Source of the DNA: JABDFW01 sp035550215
GTDB lineage: Bacteria; Bacteroidota; Bacteroidia; Chitinophagales; Chitinophagaceae
Direction: 5' to 3'
Assembly (NCBI GenBank): GCA_035550215.1
Contig: DASZPM010000010.1
Coordinates: forward strand, 1 to 64,000
DNA: 64,000 bases
The notes under the pieces were generated by a model that was not told the origin of the DNA, ran no database searches, and worked only from the letters and a program-made list of their open reading frames with translations. The first letter of the stretch is position 1, and each line of letters begins with the position of its first letter. This document shows positions 16,026-25,536 of this stretch, piece by piece. Made by a program: the position numbers and the translations under genes.

Positions 16026-16580
16026 ATGGCAGAAAGTGAAAACAAAGCGCAATCAAACCCGGGGCTGGTGGGTAAACCATGCCTGTTTCTTGTTGGTATG
16101 ATGGGCTCAGGCAAAAGCTTTTGGACAAAAAAATTATCCAAAAAGTTGAAGTGCGGGGGGTATGATTTGGATAACGTGGTAGAGATAAACGAGGAGAAAA
16201 CAATTGCCGAAATGTTTGCAGAAGACGGGGAAGATTATTTTCGGAAAGCCGAAGCAAAAGTGTTGCGTTGGTTTGCGCAAAAAAAAGCTTTTGTACTTGC
16301 CACCGGTGGCGGTACGCCCTGTTTTAACGATAACATGGCCTGGATGAACAAACATGGGGTAACCATTTGGCTGGATGAACCGGTTGAGGTACTGGCAGAA
16401 CGTCTTAAACCTGAAAAAGCGCACAGGCCTTTAATAAAGAATCTATCTGATGATGCGCTGCTTGATTTTCTTGCAGCTAAGAGGGAAGAACGCAGGCCGT
16501 TTTACAGCCACGCACAATATATTTTGAAAGGAACCATTACAGATAAAAGTTTTGCAGAAATTATACGCAAATATGAATAG
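16026..16580 (+). CDS. aroK: Shikimate kinase
   Basis: 184 residues from the ATG chosen at MAESENK; the reading frame extends 11 codons upstream without adding anything typical. It phosphorylates shikimate with ATP in aromatic amino acid synthesis. The P-loop is GMMGSGKS (24-31), followed by FRKAEAKVL (shikimate binding) and ATGGGTP. The lid Arg lies in the KAHRPLI region, with REERRPFY near the C-terminus. It overlaps the DUF423 gene by 8 bases. Confidence 0.92.
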   Translation: MAESENKAQSNPGLVGKPCLFLVGMMGSGKSFWTKKLSKKLKCGGYDLDNVVEINEEKTIAEMFAEDGEDYFRKAEAKVLRWFAQKKAFVLATGGGTPCFNDNMAWMNKHGVTIWLDEPVEVLAERLKPEKAHRPLIKNLSDDALLDFLAAKREERRPFYSHAQYILKGTITDKSFAEIIRKYE

Positions 16581-16959
16581 TAAATACATCACCATTGCAG
16601 CATATCTTGGCGCGCTTACAGTGGCCACCGGCGCTTTTGGCGCGCATGGGTTGAAAGAAAACCTGAGTGCTGAAGCGATGTCGGTTTTTGACACTGCCGT
16701 AAAATACCAGTTTTACCATGTATTAGCGTTGCTGGCAACGGGCGTTTTGTATAAAATGTATTCAAATAAAACACTGGCAATTGCTGCAATGCTGTTTATT
16801 ACCGGCATCATCCTGTTTTGCGGCTCATTATACGCGCTTACTTTTATCATTAACGCGGGTGACGACAGCCTGAAATGGGTAGGCGCCATAACACCATTAG
16901 GCGGCGTAAGCTTTATCGCGGGCTGGCTTTGCCTTGCCATCGGGGTAAGAAAGATATAA
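16573..16959 (+). CDS. DUF423 family membrane protein
   Basis: 128 residues from MNSKYI. Four hydrophobic helices and the family hallmark GAFGAHGLK near the N-terminus, then KYQFYHVLALL and the ending GGVSFIAGWL. DUF423 proteins (YgdD-like) are small inner-membrane proteins of unknown function found across bacteria. The start overlaps the end of the shikimate kinase gene, so the two are translated from one message. Confidence 0.88.
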   Translation: MNSKYITIAAYLGALTVATGAFGAHGLKENLSAEAMSVFDTAVKYQFYHVLALLATGVLYKMYSNKTLAIAAMLFITGIILFCGSLYALTFIINAGDDSLKWVGAITPLGGVSFIAGWLCLAIGVRKI

Positions 16960-17185
16960 TTCTCTCCATATAGCGGGGCAGCCAATACACAGTGCTTAAA
17001 TTTATGCAATATTCACTTTTTCAATAAGTTATACCAAAATCTGTTTGCAACATGCCGAAGTAAGGCCTATGACCATGTGACAGGGGGCTTTTTAAGTCTA
17101 CTACTGGAAAAATTAGTATTGCAGCAAAACTTGTAAAAACAATGAGAGTGCGTATGATAAATATCGTTTATGGGTTTACTGGTGT

Positions 17186-17602
17186 TTAATCCTTGTCATC
17201 TTCCTCATTCATATCGTTAAACAGAATATCGTCGCTGTCCATTAATTCCCGCTCAATCTCCTCCATCTGCACTATATCCCAGGCTTCGCTTTCGGTGGGG
17301 GTAATGTTCATCAGGTCTGCAAGTTCAAGGTCTTCAAATTTTTTTTCTACCTCATTTTGTATTTCGCAAATCACGAAAGATGCATTACTTTCATACCACT
17401 GTTGTTGCAATTTAGCTAACCGTTCTGCTGCCATATCATCAACAGCGCTAACATGTTTTAAATTCAGAACAACATTTTTAATGTCGTTTTGCTGGTACGT
17501 GGATATAAGAGAACATAGCTCTGCTGTTAAATTGTCAGATAGATGGGATGTATCCGGCGTTATAACTGTAAATTTTTCTCTGGTATCAATTTTGACCTGC
17601 AT
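17186..17602 (-). CDS. STAS domain protein (anti-sigma antagonist-like)
   Basis: 138 residues. A STAS fold of about 100 residues can be seen, with the strand VVLNLKHVSAVDD and the helix AAERLAKLQQQW. It is followed by an acidic tail (residues 115-138) rich in Asp and Glu. The usual phosphorylatable Ser/Thr after the aspartate (D-S/T) appears as DD here (SAVDDMAAE), so regulation by phosphorylation is doubtful. It is divergent from clpC, with 94 bases between them. Role unknown. Confidence 0.7.
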   Translation of the reverse strand: MQVKIDTREKFTVITPDTSHLSDNLTAELCSLISTYQQNDIKNVVLNLKHVSAVDDMAAERLAKLQQQWYESNASFVICEIQNEVEKKFEDLELADLMNITPTESEAWDIVQMEEIERELMDSDDILFNDMNEEDDKD

Positions 17603-17696
17603 AATTGTTCTATATTATTAAATGATTAACACCTGTGCATATTTAAATGGTAATAAACGTCAAAAATATTTGTTATAATTGTATAAACACTATTAA

Positions 17697-20228
17697 ATGG
17701 ATAATAACTTTTCAGCCCAGGTAAAAGAGATCATTTCATTTAGCAGGGAAGAAGCACTGCGGCTGGGAAATGATTTCATTGGGACGGAGCACCTATTGTT
17801 AGGATTGATACGCGAAGGAGAGAACACCGCCATAAAGATTTTGAAACAGCTTAATGTTGACCTTTACGAATTGCGAAAAGAAGTTGAATTGGCTGTAAAA
17901 GATAAAACGGGCAAGAATATTGCGAACATTAATAGCCTGCCTTTAACAAGACAGGCCGAGAAAGTTATAAGAGTAACTGTTCTTGAAGCGAAAGCGCTTA
18001 AAAGCCCGCTGGTTGAAACGGAACACCTGATGCTCTCAATCCTGAAAAACAAAGAGAATATTGCCACACAAATTCTAAACCAGTTTGATGTGGATTATGA
18101 CATTTTTAGAAATGAGTTAGGTATGGTAAAAAGTAATGATGTTCGGAACGAATACACCGAAGAAAACGACGACGATTTTGATGAAGAAAGGAAAGGCAGT
18201 TATTCTTCACAGCAAAAAGGCAAGCAGCAGGGTAATGCAAAAAGCAAAACGCCCGTGCTGGATAATTTCGGCAGGGACATAACCAAGCTGGCAGAAACCG
18301 GCGCGCTTGACCCTATTGTTGGCCGTGAATCAGAGATAGAAAGAGTGTCTCAAATTCTATCGCGCCGCAAGAAAAATAACCCTATTTTAATAGGCGAACC
18401 CGGCGTAGGTAAAACAGCTATTGTTGAAGGGCTGGCATTGCGCATAGTACAGCGTAAAGTAAGCCGTGTATTATTTGATAAAAGGGTTATATCGCTGGAC
18501 CTTGCTGCATTGGTTGCAGGTACAAAATACCGTGGCCAGTTTGAAGAAAGGATGAAGGCTATAATGAACGAGCTGGAAAAAAACCGCGATGTCATCCTGT
18601 TTATTGATGAAATACACACCATAGTTGGCGCCGGCGGGGCAAGCGGCTCACTGGATGCAAGCAACATATTTAAGCCTGCATTGGCAAGGGGAGAACTGCA
18701 GTGCATTGGCGCATCAACACTGGATGAATACAGGATGTATATTGAAAAAGACGGCGCGCTTGACCGCCGCTTTCAAAAAGTAATGGTTGACCCGCCCACC
18801 GTGGATGAAACCATACAGATACTGACCAATATAAAAACCCGTTACGAAGATTACCATAACGTGGTTTACAGTGATGATGCTATTGAAGCATGTGTTAAAC
18901 TTAGCGACAGGTATATGACGGACCGCCTGCTGCCCGATAAAGCCATTGATGTGCTGGATGAAGTGGGCGCAAGGGTGCACCTGAAAAATATTAATGTTCC
19001 ACAAAATATACTCGAACTGGAAAAACAGATTGAGGAAATTAAGCAGGAAAAAAATAAAGTGGTAAAAAGCCAGCGTTTTGAAGAAGCCGCCGCGTTGCGC
19101 GACACGGAAAAAAGGCTCGGCGAGGAATTGGAAAAGGCAAAACATAATTGGGAAGAAGAAAGCAAACACAAGCGCTATCCCATTGATGAAGAAGCTATTG
19201 CCGAAGTAGTGAGCATGATGACTGGCATACCTGTTAAGCGCATGGTGCAGGCTGAAACTGACAAGTTGCGCAAAATGGGTGACGACATGAAGCAAATGGT
19301 GGTTGGCCAAAGCGAAGCCATCAGCAAAGTGGTTAAAGCCATACAGCGTAACCGCGTTGGCCTGAAAGACCCTAAGAAACCTATCGGCACGTTTATATTC
19401 CTGGGCCCTACTGGTGTTGGTAAAACAGAATTGGCAAGGGCGCTGGCAAGATATATGTTCGATTCAGAAAATGCGCTGATACGCATTGATATGAGCGAAT
19501 ACATGGAAAAGTTTACAGTAAGCCGTTTGATTGGTGCGCCTCCCGGTTATGTGGGATATGAAGAGGGTGGCCAGTTGACAGAAAAAGTACGCCGCAAACC
19601 ATACAGCGTTATTTTGCTGGATGAAATTGAAAAAGCCCACCCGGACATATACAACATTTTGTTACAGGTGCTTGATGACGGGCAGTTGACCGACGGGCTG
19701 GGAAGGAAAATTGATTTTAAAAACTCTCTCATCATCATGACTTCAAATATTGGTGTACGCCAATTGAAGGAGTTTGGTGATGGCGTAGGCTTCGCAACTG
19801 CAAGCCGCATGCAGAATCAGGAAGAGAATAACAAAGCAGTTATTGAAAAGGCGCTGAAACGTACCTTCTCTCCTGAGTTTTTAAACCGTGTGGATGATGT
19901 GGTTGTGTTTAATTCACTGAACAAAGAACACATATTTGAAATTATTGACATACTAATGAAAGGTGTGCACAAACGCCTGGCAAACCTTGGGTTTACATTA
20001 AGGCTAACACAGGAAGCTAAAGAGTTTATTGCCGATAAGGGCTACGATGTTCAGTTTGGCGCAAGGCCGCTGCACAGGGCCATTCAGAAATACCTGGAAG
20101 ACCCCCTGGCAGAGGAAATACTAAACCTGAATGTAAAGAATGGAGATGTACTGGTAGCAGACCTTGACAAAGAAAACGGTAAAATAAAGTTTGAGTTTGG
20201 CAAGAAAGAAGAAGAGGCGAACGTGTAA
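17697..20228 (+). CDS. clpC: ATP-dependent Clp protease ATP-binding subunit ClpC
   Basis: 843 residues, full length. An AAA+ unfoldase that feeds proteins to ClpP. Order: two N-terminal Clp repeats (about 1-145), an acidic linker, the first AAA domain with GEPGVGKT (about 233-240), a middle region with a UVR-type segment (SQRFEEAAALRD, about 460), and the second AAA domain with GPTGVGKT (about 570-577). The end is a ClpB-type C-terminal domain. The UVR-like middle region separates ClpC from ClpA and ClpB. A strong terminator follows. Confidence 0.97.
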   Translation: MDNNFSAQVKEIISFSREEALRLGNDFIGTEHLLLGLIREGENTAIKILKQLNVDLYELRKEVELAVKDKTGKNIANINSLPLTRQAEKVIRVTVLEAKALKSPLVETEHLMLSILKNKENIATQILNQFDVDYDIFRNELGMVKSNDVRNEYTEENDDDFDEERKGSYSSQQKGKQQGNAKSKTPVLDNFGRDITKLAETGALDPIVGRESEIERVSQILSRRKKNNPILIGEPGVGKTAIVEGLALRIVQRKVSRVLFDKRVISLDLAALVAGTKYRGQFEERMKAIMNELEKNRDVILFIDEIHTIVGAGGASGSLDASNIFKPALARGELQCIGASTLDEYRMYIEKDGALDRRFQKVMVDPPTVDETIQILTNIKTRYEDYHNVVYSDDAIEACVKLSDRYMTDRLLPDKAIDVLDEVGARVHLKNINVPQNILELEKQIEEIKQEKNKVVKSQRFEEAAALRDTEKRLGEELEKAKHNWEEESKHKRYPIDEEAIAEVVSMMTGIPVKRMVQAETDKLRKMGDDMKQMVVGQSEAISKVVKAIQRNRVGLKDPKKPIGTFIFLGPTGVGKTELARALARYMFDSENALIRIDMSEYMEKFTVSRLIGAPPGYVGYEEGGQLTEKVRRKPYSVILLDEIEKAHPDIYNILLQVLDDGQLTDGLGRKIDFKNSLIIMTSNIGVRQLKEFGDGVGFATASRMQNQEENNKAVIEKALKRTFSPEFLNRVDDVVVFNSLNKEHIFEIIDILMKGVHKRLANLGFTLRLTQEAKEFIADKGYDVQFGARPLHRAIQKYLEDPLAEEILNLNVKNGDVLVADLDKENGKIKFEFGKKEEEANV

Positions 20229-20249
20229 GTAGTTATGTATAAATTTTAA

Positions 20250-20282
20250 GGCCTGTTGCAATTCTGCAACAGGCTTTTTTAT
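20250..20282 (+). terminator. Intrinsic terminator of clpC
   Basis: A perfect 10-bp stem, GCCTGTTGCA / TGCAACAGGC (20251-20260 and 20265-20274), with a 4-base loop and a T-run. Confidence 0.93.
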
Positions 20283-20380
20283 TGTGCTGAGATGTACAAT
20301 TTTAGCAGTAAATTGCTTTATATTACCTAAACGTGCAAACTGCATTATTTATTAATGAGGCTTCGTCCTAAACTTTTACA

Positions 20381-21223
20381 ATGAAATACCTCATAATCCT
20401 GGTTATTTGCTCTTTAACCTCCGTTACTGCAATAACGCAGGCGGATATTGAAGCAGAGAAAGATTCGATAGTAAATGAAGCTCATAGAATGTACCGTTCA
20501 GAAATGGCTTCATGGAATGGCACAGATATTCTTTTGCCTATAATGAAAGACAGGCGTGGTGATATAGCCGGGTATTTTTCCTACCCATATAAAGATTCAA
20601 CCCGCTGTGTTTTTTTTGATAAAGGAACAATACCGTTAACAATAGCGGTTATTTGCTTTGATACCTCTTACACGGCTGAACATGCTACTATTGATGCCAT
20701 ACCCCGTAAATTAGACAACTATGAAAGCAGCCTTTATGCTATCAGGGCCATGGCCCTGGCTGAAATAAGCCGTGATACAATTTTCAAAACATACAACAAT
20801 ACAAACCTCAATCTTGTACCCATAATTGACAGCCTGGGAGAGCGGGTGTATGTTTTAACAGGGCCCGAACAGGATGGGGTGATTATTTTTGGGAATGATT
20901 ACCTGCTTAAATTCGATAGCGATAATAAGCTCATAAGTAAAAGAGCCTTGCACAGAAATATGATGCCTGCTGAATATGGTAAAGGAAAGGAAACTTCGGT
21001 TGGTGGTGTGCATACGCATTTGCCGGAAACGGGCGACCTTATAACTGCAACAGATATTTGCACGCTTATGCTGTATGAGAAGTTTGCCAAATGGCAACAA
21101 TATATGGTTATTTCACAACGCTATGTATCTATATGGGATTGCAATAACAACGCTCTCTTTACGCTAACGCGTGAGGCTTGGGACAGAATTTCGAAAGACC
21201 AGGGAAAAAGGCATAAAAAATAA
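20381..21223 (+). CDS. Exported protein of unknown function
   Basis: 280 residues. Signal peptide of about 18 residues ending near TAITQ. The mature protein has an early MYRSEMASWNGTD block, CVFFDKG and later VGGVHTHLPETGD. The His-containing phrase and the shape recall families of periplasmic Bacteroidota proteins whose function is unknown. It is preceded by the clpC terminator, so it has its own promoter, and it converges with the HtrA-type gene 3 bases after its stop. Confidence 0.7.
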   Translation: MKYLIILVICSLTSVTAITQADIEAEKDSIVNEAHRMYRSEMASWNGTDILLPIMKDRRGDIAGYFSYPYKDSTRCVFFDKGTIPLTIAVICFDTSYTAEHATIDAIPRKLDNYESSLYAIRAMALAEISRDTIFKTYNNTNLNLVPIIDSLGERVYVLTGPEQDGVIIFGNDYLLKFDSDNKLISKRALHRNMMPAEYGKGKETSVGGVHTHLPETGDLITATDICTLMLYEKFAKWQQYMVISQRYVSIWDCNNNALFTLTREAWDRISKDQGKRHKK

Positions 21224-21226
21224 TAA

Positions 21227-22216
21227 CTACCTGGCAAACCCCGCAATAACATTAACCGTTACTTTATGGCCTCCTCTCAAAACCCCTGCAGTTTTCCGGG
21301 CTCCAATCATTTCCTCCCTGAGTAATTTATGCAGGTCATCAACCGAGCCAACCGGCTTGTCATCAAATTCAACAATAATATCCCCGGCCCTTAATTCATT
21401 ATTATAAACATTCGCGTCTGCAATTTTCTCAAAAATATATACGCCTGTTTTTCGCTGCAGTTTGTTAACTGCAATCATTCTTTCTGTTAGGTTAACCAGT
21501 TGCCCGGCTATGCCAAGGTAAGCCCTTGTTACCTTACCTTCCATAATAATCTTACCGGCTATAAAGGATGATAGGTTTGATGATACCGCAAAGCACAGTC
21601 CTTGTGCAGATGGTATAGTGGCAGTATTTACGCCTATAACATTTCCGGCTGAATCTACAAGCGGGCCGCCTGAATTGCCCGGGTTCAGGGCTGCGTCCGT
21701 TTGTATTACGTCATCTATAAGCCGCCCATTTTTGGCGCGTAAGGTCCTGCCAAGCGCGCTTACTACTCCTGCAGTAACGCTGTATTGCAGCCCAAGTGGG
21801 TTACCTATAGCTACAGCTATTTGGCCTGCCCGTAAATTATCTGAATTGGCGAACGACAGCGCCTTTAAATTACTGTCATATATTTTCAGTACAGCAATAT
21901 CGGTAGAAGCATCCGCCCCCTTCAAGTCTGCGAGTAATTCCCTCCCATCGCTAAAAAAAACGCTTATTTTTAAAGCATCTTCAATTACATGGTGATTGGT
22001 AACTATATAGCCGTCCGATGAAATGACGAACCCCGATCCAGAGGTTTGTGCTTCTGCATGCTTGTTTGTTCTCGGGTCGTGTATTTTCTTATTTACCTGT
22101 ATGTGCACGACAGATTGCGACACTCTTGCTGAAACGCCGGTTACGGTTTTGGAGTACGCGTCGAACATAGCGGCGTCTCTGTCAGTATACTCAATAAGGT
22201 GTGTAGTATTTTCCAT
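21227..22216 (-). CDS. Trypsin-like serine protease, HtrA/DegP-type, without signal peptide
   Basis: 329 residues. The catalytic triad can be read as His76 (TNHHVI), Asp106 (STDIAVL) and Ser182 (NPGNSGGP). One PDZ domain occupies about 235-325 (IMEGKVTRAYLGI through AGDIIVEFDDKPVGSVDDL). Unlike periplasmic HtrA proteins, there is no N-terminal signal or membrane segment; the protein starts MENTTHLIEY and runs straight into the protease domain. This suggests a cytoplasmic or unconventional location. It is a single gene, divergent from the beta-lactamase-family gene. Confidence 0.9.
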   Translation of the reverse strand: MENTTHLIEYTDRDAAMFDAYSKTVTGVSARVSQSVVHIQVNKKIHDPRTNKHAEAQTSGSGFVISSDGYIVTNHHVIEDALKISVFFSDGRELLADLKGADASTDIAVLKIYDSNLKALSFANSDNLRAGQIAVAIGNPLGLQYSVTAGVVSALGRTLRAKNGRLIDDVIQTDAALNPGNSGGPLVDSAGNVIGVNTATIPSAQGLCFAVSSNLSSFIAGKIIMEGKVTRAYLGIAGQLVNLTERMIAVNKLQRKTGVYIFEKIADANVYNNELRAGDIIVEFDDKPVGSVDDLHKLLREEMIGARKTAGVLRGGHKVTVNVIAGFAR

Positions 22217-22317
22217 GTTTACATTGCAGCTAAATGTTTACCAGAAAATAAATGCTGACACTCTGTCCTGGATTGGGCGAAAATTTCAGCCAAAAAAAGT
22301 ATCTTGTACTTACAAAC

Positions 22318-23826
22318 ATGCGCATGAGAAAGTATATAATTGCAGCCCTTACATTGATATGTCTTAAAGGCATCGCCCAAAAAAAATTGCCGCTGAATAA
22401 CAGTGATGTATTTGACCGGTATGTTGACAGCGCCCTGCAATTATGGAAAACACCGGGTTTGTCAGTGGCAGTTGTAAAAGATGGTAGTGTTGTTTTTAAA
22501 AAAGGCTATGGTGTTACAGAACTTGGTAAACCGGCGCCGTTTACAACATCTACATTATCTATGTGCGCTTCCACCACAAAAGCTATGACGGCCGTTTGCA
22601 TGGGTATGCTGGTGGATGAAGGTAAAATAAGCTGGAGTGACAAAGTAAGCGATGTTTACCCGGCCTTAAAACTGTATGATAATTATGCTAATAGCGAAAT
22701 GACGGTATTAGACCTTTTTACCCATAATACCGGCCTGGGCAATGCAGACTGGCTTTGGGTGGAAGGGTACCCGCTTGACACCATCATTAATAAAATGCGG
22801 TTGATAAAACCCGCCTATTCGTTCAGGTCATCTTTTATTTACCAAAACCTGATGTATATGATTGCGGGCGAAGTAATACGCAAAGTGTCAGGCAAGCCAT
22901 GGGACGAGTTTATAAAAGAGCGGTTGTTTACACCATTGGGCATGGTACATACTTACCCCAATTATGCAGCTTCGGTTAATGAGCCCAGCCATATTACCCC
23001 GCACTTTATGTACGATGATTCGGTAGTTAAGCCCATCCAGTATATTGAAACCAAAGGAATTGATGCGGCAGGCGGTGTGTGGAGTTGTGCTGATGACATA
23101 AATAAATGGTTGCTGTGTTTATTGGACAGCACCAAAATAAACGGCACACGCCTGTTAAAGCCCGAAACATACACTATGCTGTTTACGCCGCACAGTATGG
23201 TAACACCCGAAGAGTTTTATCCCACTGCTAGGTTAACAAAACCTCATTGGACTACTTATGGCCTGGGTTGGTTCCAGGAAGATTACCGCGGCAAAATGGT
23301 TAATTTCCATACCGGCAGCCTTGATGGCGCAGTGGCTATTTGCGGATTAATAAATGATGAACATTTTGGCATATACATTTTTAGCAACCGCGACCACACA
23401 GAACTGAGGCATGCCTTAATGTACAAAGCCATGGATTTATGGGTGTTTAACGATAACAGCAACGACTGGAGCGCCAAAATGTTCGCGATGTACAAAGCGC
23501 TTAACGACACAGCCCGGAAGCACGAGAAGGATTTTGAAGCAAAACGGGTATTAAATACGCAGCCCTCCCTCGGCTTAAAAGAATATGCGGGCACATACAG
23601 CAACGAACTGTATGGCGACGCATGGGTAAAGCTGGAAGGCGACTCTTTAACATTAAGCTTTCCCAACAATATTAATGTTAAACTCAGCCATTGGCACTAT
23701 AACACTTTCCTGGGTAAGTTTGATTACCAGTGGTACGGAAAAGACTGGCTGACTTTTAATATTGACGTAAATGGTAAGGTGTCATCATTTAATTTTATGG
23801 GAATGACGTATGGGAAAAAGGAGTGA
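22318..23826 (+). CDS. Exported beta-lactamase-family serine hydrolase
   Basis: 502 residues from MRMRKYI; a second ATG two codons later is equally good. Signal peptide ends near GIAQ. Class C-type motifs: Ser85-x-x-Lys88 (STTK), YQN (tyrosine) and HTG in the third motif. A C-terminal beta-rich extension of about 110 residues, after about residue 390, resembles the DUF3471-type domain found in these enzymes. Likely an esterase or D-amino-acid peptidase in the periplasm rather than an antibiotic resistance enzyme. Confidence 0.88.
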   Translation: MRMRKYIIAALTLICLKGIAQKKLPLNNSDVFDRYVDSALQLWKTPGLSVAVVKDGSVVFKKGYGVTELGKPAPFTTSTLSMCASTTKAMTAVCMGMLVDEGKISWSDKVSDVYPALKLYDNYANSEMTVLDLFTHNTGLGNADWLWVEGYPLDTIINKMRLIKPAYSFRSSFIYQNLMYMIAGEVIRKVSGKPWDEFIKERLFTPLGMVHTYPNYAASVNEPSHITPHFMYDDSVVKPIQYIETKGIDAAGGVWSCADDINKWLLCLLDSTKINGTRLLKPETYTMLFTPHSMVTPEEFYPTARLTKPHWTTYGLGWFQEDYRGKMVNFHTGSLDGAVAICGLINDEHFGIYIFSNRDHTELRHALMYKAMDLWVFNDNSNDWSAKMFAMYKALNDTARKHEKDFEAKRVLNTQPSLGLKEYAGTYSNELYGDAWVKLEGDSLTLSFPNNINVKLSHWHYNTFLGKFDYQWYGKDWLTFNIDVNGKVSSFNFMGMTYGKKE

Positions 23827-23829
23827 GTT

Positions 23830-24585
23830 TTAAAAACCCATTTTGAAAAGGTTGATATGCTGTTTTTCGGGCGTAATTAAAACAATGCTCCCAGTGCCTT
23901 TTTCTACATAATCATCAATACCCTGTTCTTTTAGTCTCGCAATTTTTTCTTTCATATCAGCCGCGAAAAAGGTTATTACCGGGTATGAAAAATTATTGGT
24001 TTGATGCAGCCCAACCACTGCAAGCCCGTCTGACATAATTGCCCACGGGTATGGTTGCGCAAATTTTGAAAAAACTTTAAAGCCCAGCTTTTCCCAAAAA
24101 CTAATGGATGCGTCTAACTGCTTAACCGGGTGAGCTAATTCCCCAAACATGCCGCAGGTTTTGTTAACGTATTTTTCGGGGTTAAAATAATCTTCCTGGT
24201 GCATTGTTAACATAGTAGGCCCGGGTGGTTGTATAAAGCCGTCGGGTATTAGCACAAGGCTTATGTTCATCCCATCGGGGGATTGTAACCGGTACCGGCG
24301 CACCATATCGGTTTCTTTTGGCTTTTGCGCAAAAGTTACTCCTTCTGCTTCCAGCAAGGATATTACCTGTTCAGTCTTTATGTAATAGGTAAGGGCTAAA
24401 TAAGGGTTGCTGTCGCCACGAAGCATAATCAGCAATGCGCCATCGCTAACCTGTATCCATGGAAAAGGAAAGTCACTGCGCATTACCTCTGTAAAGCCAA
24501 GTTTTTGCCACCAGGTTAAAGACTTCTCAAGAGCCGGCGATGTAATGGTTATAGCCGTAATACTGCCTAAAAGAGGGGTGCCCAT
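23830..24585 (-). CDS. Two-domain VOC (glyoxalase-like) protein
   Basis: 251 residues formed of two similar vicinal-oxygen-chelate halves (about 1-125 and 135-251). Each opens with a strand then KSLTWWQKLGF or ASISFWEKLGF and has a PWI/PWA..SDG core. The metal ligands are not obvious at every expected position, so the reaction is uncertain. It converges with the beta-lactamase-family gene 3 bases away. Confidence 0.85.
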   Translation of the reverse strand: MGTPLLGSITAITITSPALEKSLTWWQKLGFTEVMRSDFPFPWIQVSDGALLIMLRGDSNPYLALTYYIKTEQVISLLEAEGVTFAQKPKETDMVRRYRLQSPDGMNISLVLIPDGFIQPPGPTMLTMHQEDYFNPEKYVNKTCGMFGELAHPVKQLDASISFWEKLGFKVFSKFAQPYPWAIMSDGLAVVGLHQTNNFSYPVITFFAADMKEKIARLKEQGIDDYVEKGTGSIVLITPEKQHINLFKMGF

Positions 24586-24811
24586 ATAAGCGGTTTTTTG
24601 TACAGGCTAAATTAGAATGCTTCATCCAAAAACATGTTACACTAAAGTAGTATTTATAGCAGTACCGGTATTTTAAGGGTAAAAAATGTAAATTATTCTC
24701 TCTTTAATTTTCCTCAAGGAGGACGGAATAAAGCGGAATAAATGTCAAATAAACAATTAATTACTTTTTAGTATAGTATCAATATTGCATCTTTGCGCTT
24801 TATATAATGCC

Positions 24812-25534
24812 ATGACCAGTACCAGAATATGCCTTTGGAGCAGCCCGCGCAATATATCAACCGCAATGATGTACTCTTTTGCCCAAAGGCCTGATACTGT
24901 GGTATTTGATGAACCATTGTATGCCCATTACCTGCGTGTTACGGGCATAGAGCACCCTGCTAATGCTGAGATTTTAGCAAGCCAGGATAATTATGCAGAT
25001 AACGTAATACGCGACCTTATAATGGCCGGCCACGGCAAACCGGTGGCTTTTTTTAAGCAGATGACACACCACCTTGTGGATGTTAACGAAGATTTTTTGT
25101 TTGATGTAAGCAATATTATTTTCATCCGCGACCCGAAACAGATTTTAAGGTCCTATTCTGAAGTAAGGGCGGAAGTTACCATGCAGGACGTGGGGATTGA
25201 AAAGCAATTATATCTTTTTAATAAACTTACACAGGGCGGCCACCCGCCTGTTGTGCTTGACAGCAATGAAATTTTGAAAAACCCACCTAAAGTGATGGCG
25301 GAACTGTGTGGTGCATTAGGCATCCCGTTTTATGAAGAGATGCTGCATTGGCCTGCCGGGCCACGGCCCGAAGATGGCGTTTGGGCGCCCCATTGGTACG
25401 CCAACGTGCACAAAACCACTGGTTTTAAAAAGCAGGTTAGCAGCGATAAACCCCTGCCGGATTACCTGTGGCCGTTGTATGAAGAAAGTAAGCAGTATTT
25501 TAATCAATTATATACTCATTCAATAAAAGCATAG
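24812..25534 (+). CDS. Sulfotransferase-family P-loop protein
   Basis: 240 residues from MTSTRICLW. The N-terminal PAPS-type loop is LWSSPRNISTAMM, and the later IIFIRDPKQILRS fits the 3'-phosphate-binding Arg/Ser strand of sulfotransferases. The ATG at 24812 is preferred because it places the P-loop at the N-terminus, and a near-consensus -7 element (CATCTTTG, 24788-24795) precedes it. The aminotransferase gene follows after 2 bases, so the two form one unit. Substrate unknown. Confidence 0.85.
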   Translation: MTSTRICLWSSPRNISTAMMYSFAQRPDTVVFDEPLYAHYLRVTGIEHPANAEILASQDNYADNVIRDLIMAGHGKPVAFFKQMTHHLVDVNEDFLFDVSNIIFIRDPKQILRSYSEVRAEVTMQDVGIEKQLYLFNKLTQGGHPPVVLDSNEILKNPPKVMAELCGALGIPFYEEMLHWPAGPRPEDGVWAPHWYANVHKTTGFKKQVSSDKPLPDYLWPLYEESKQYFNQLYTHSIKA

Positions 25535-25536
25535 CT

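Noticed and set aside
18714..19310. Long antisense frame inside clpC (198 codons).
   Set aside because: It is a mirror of the conserved clpC coding sequence, and the translation lacks any motif.
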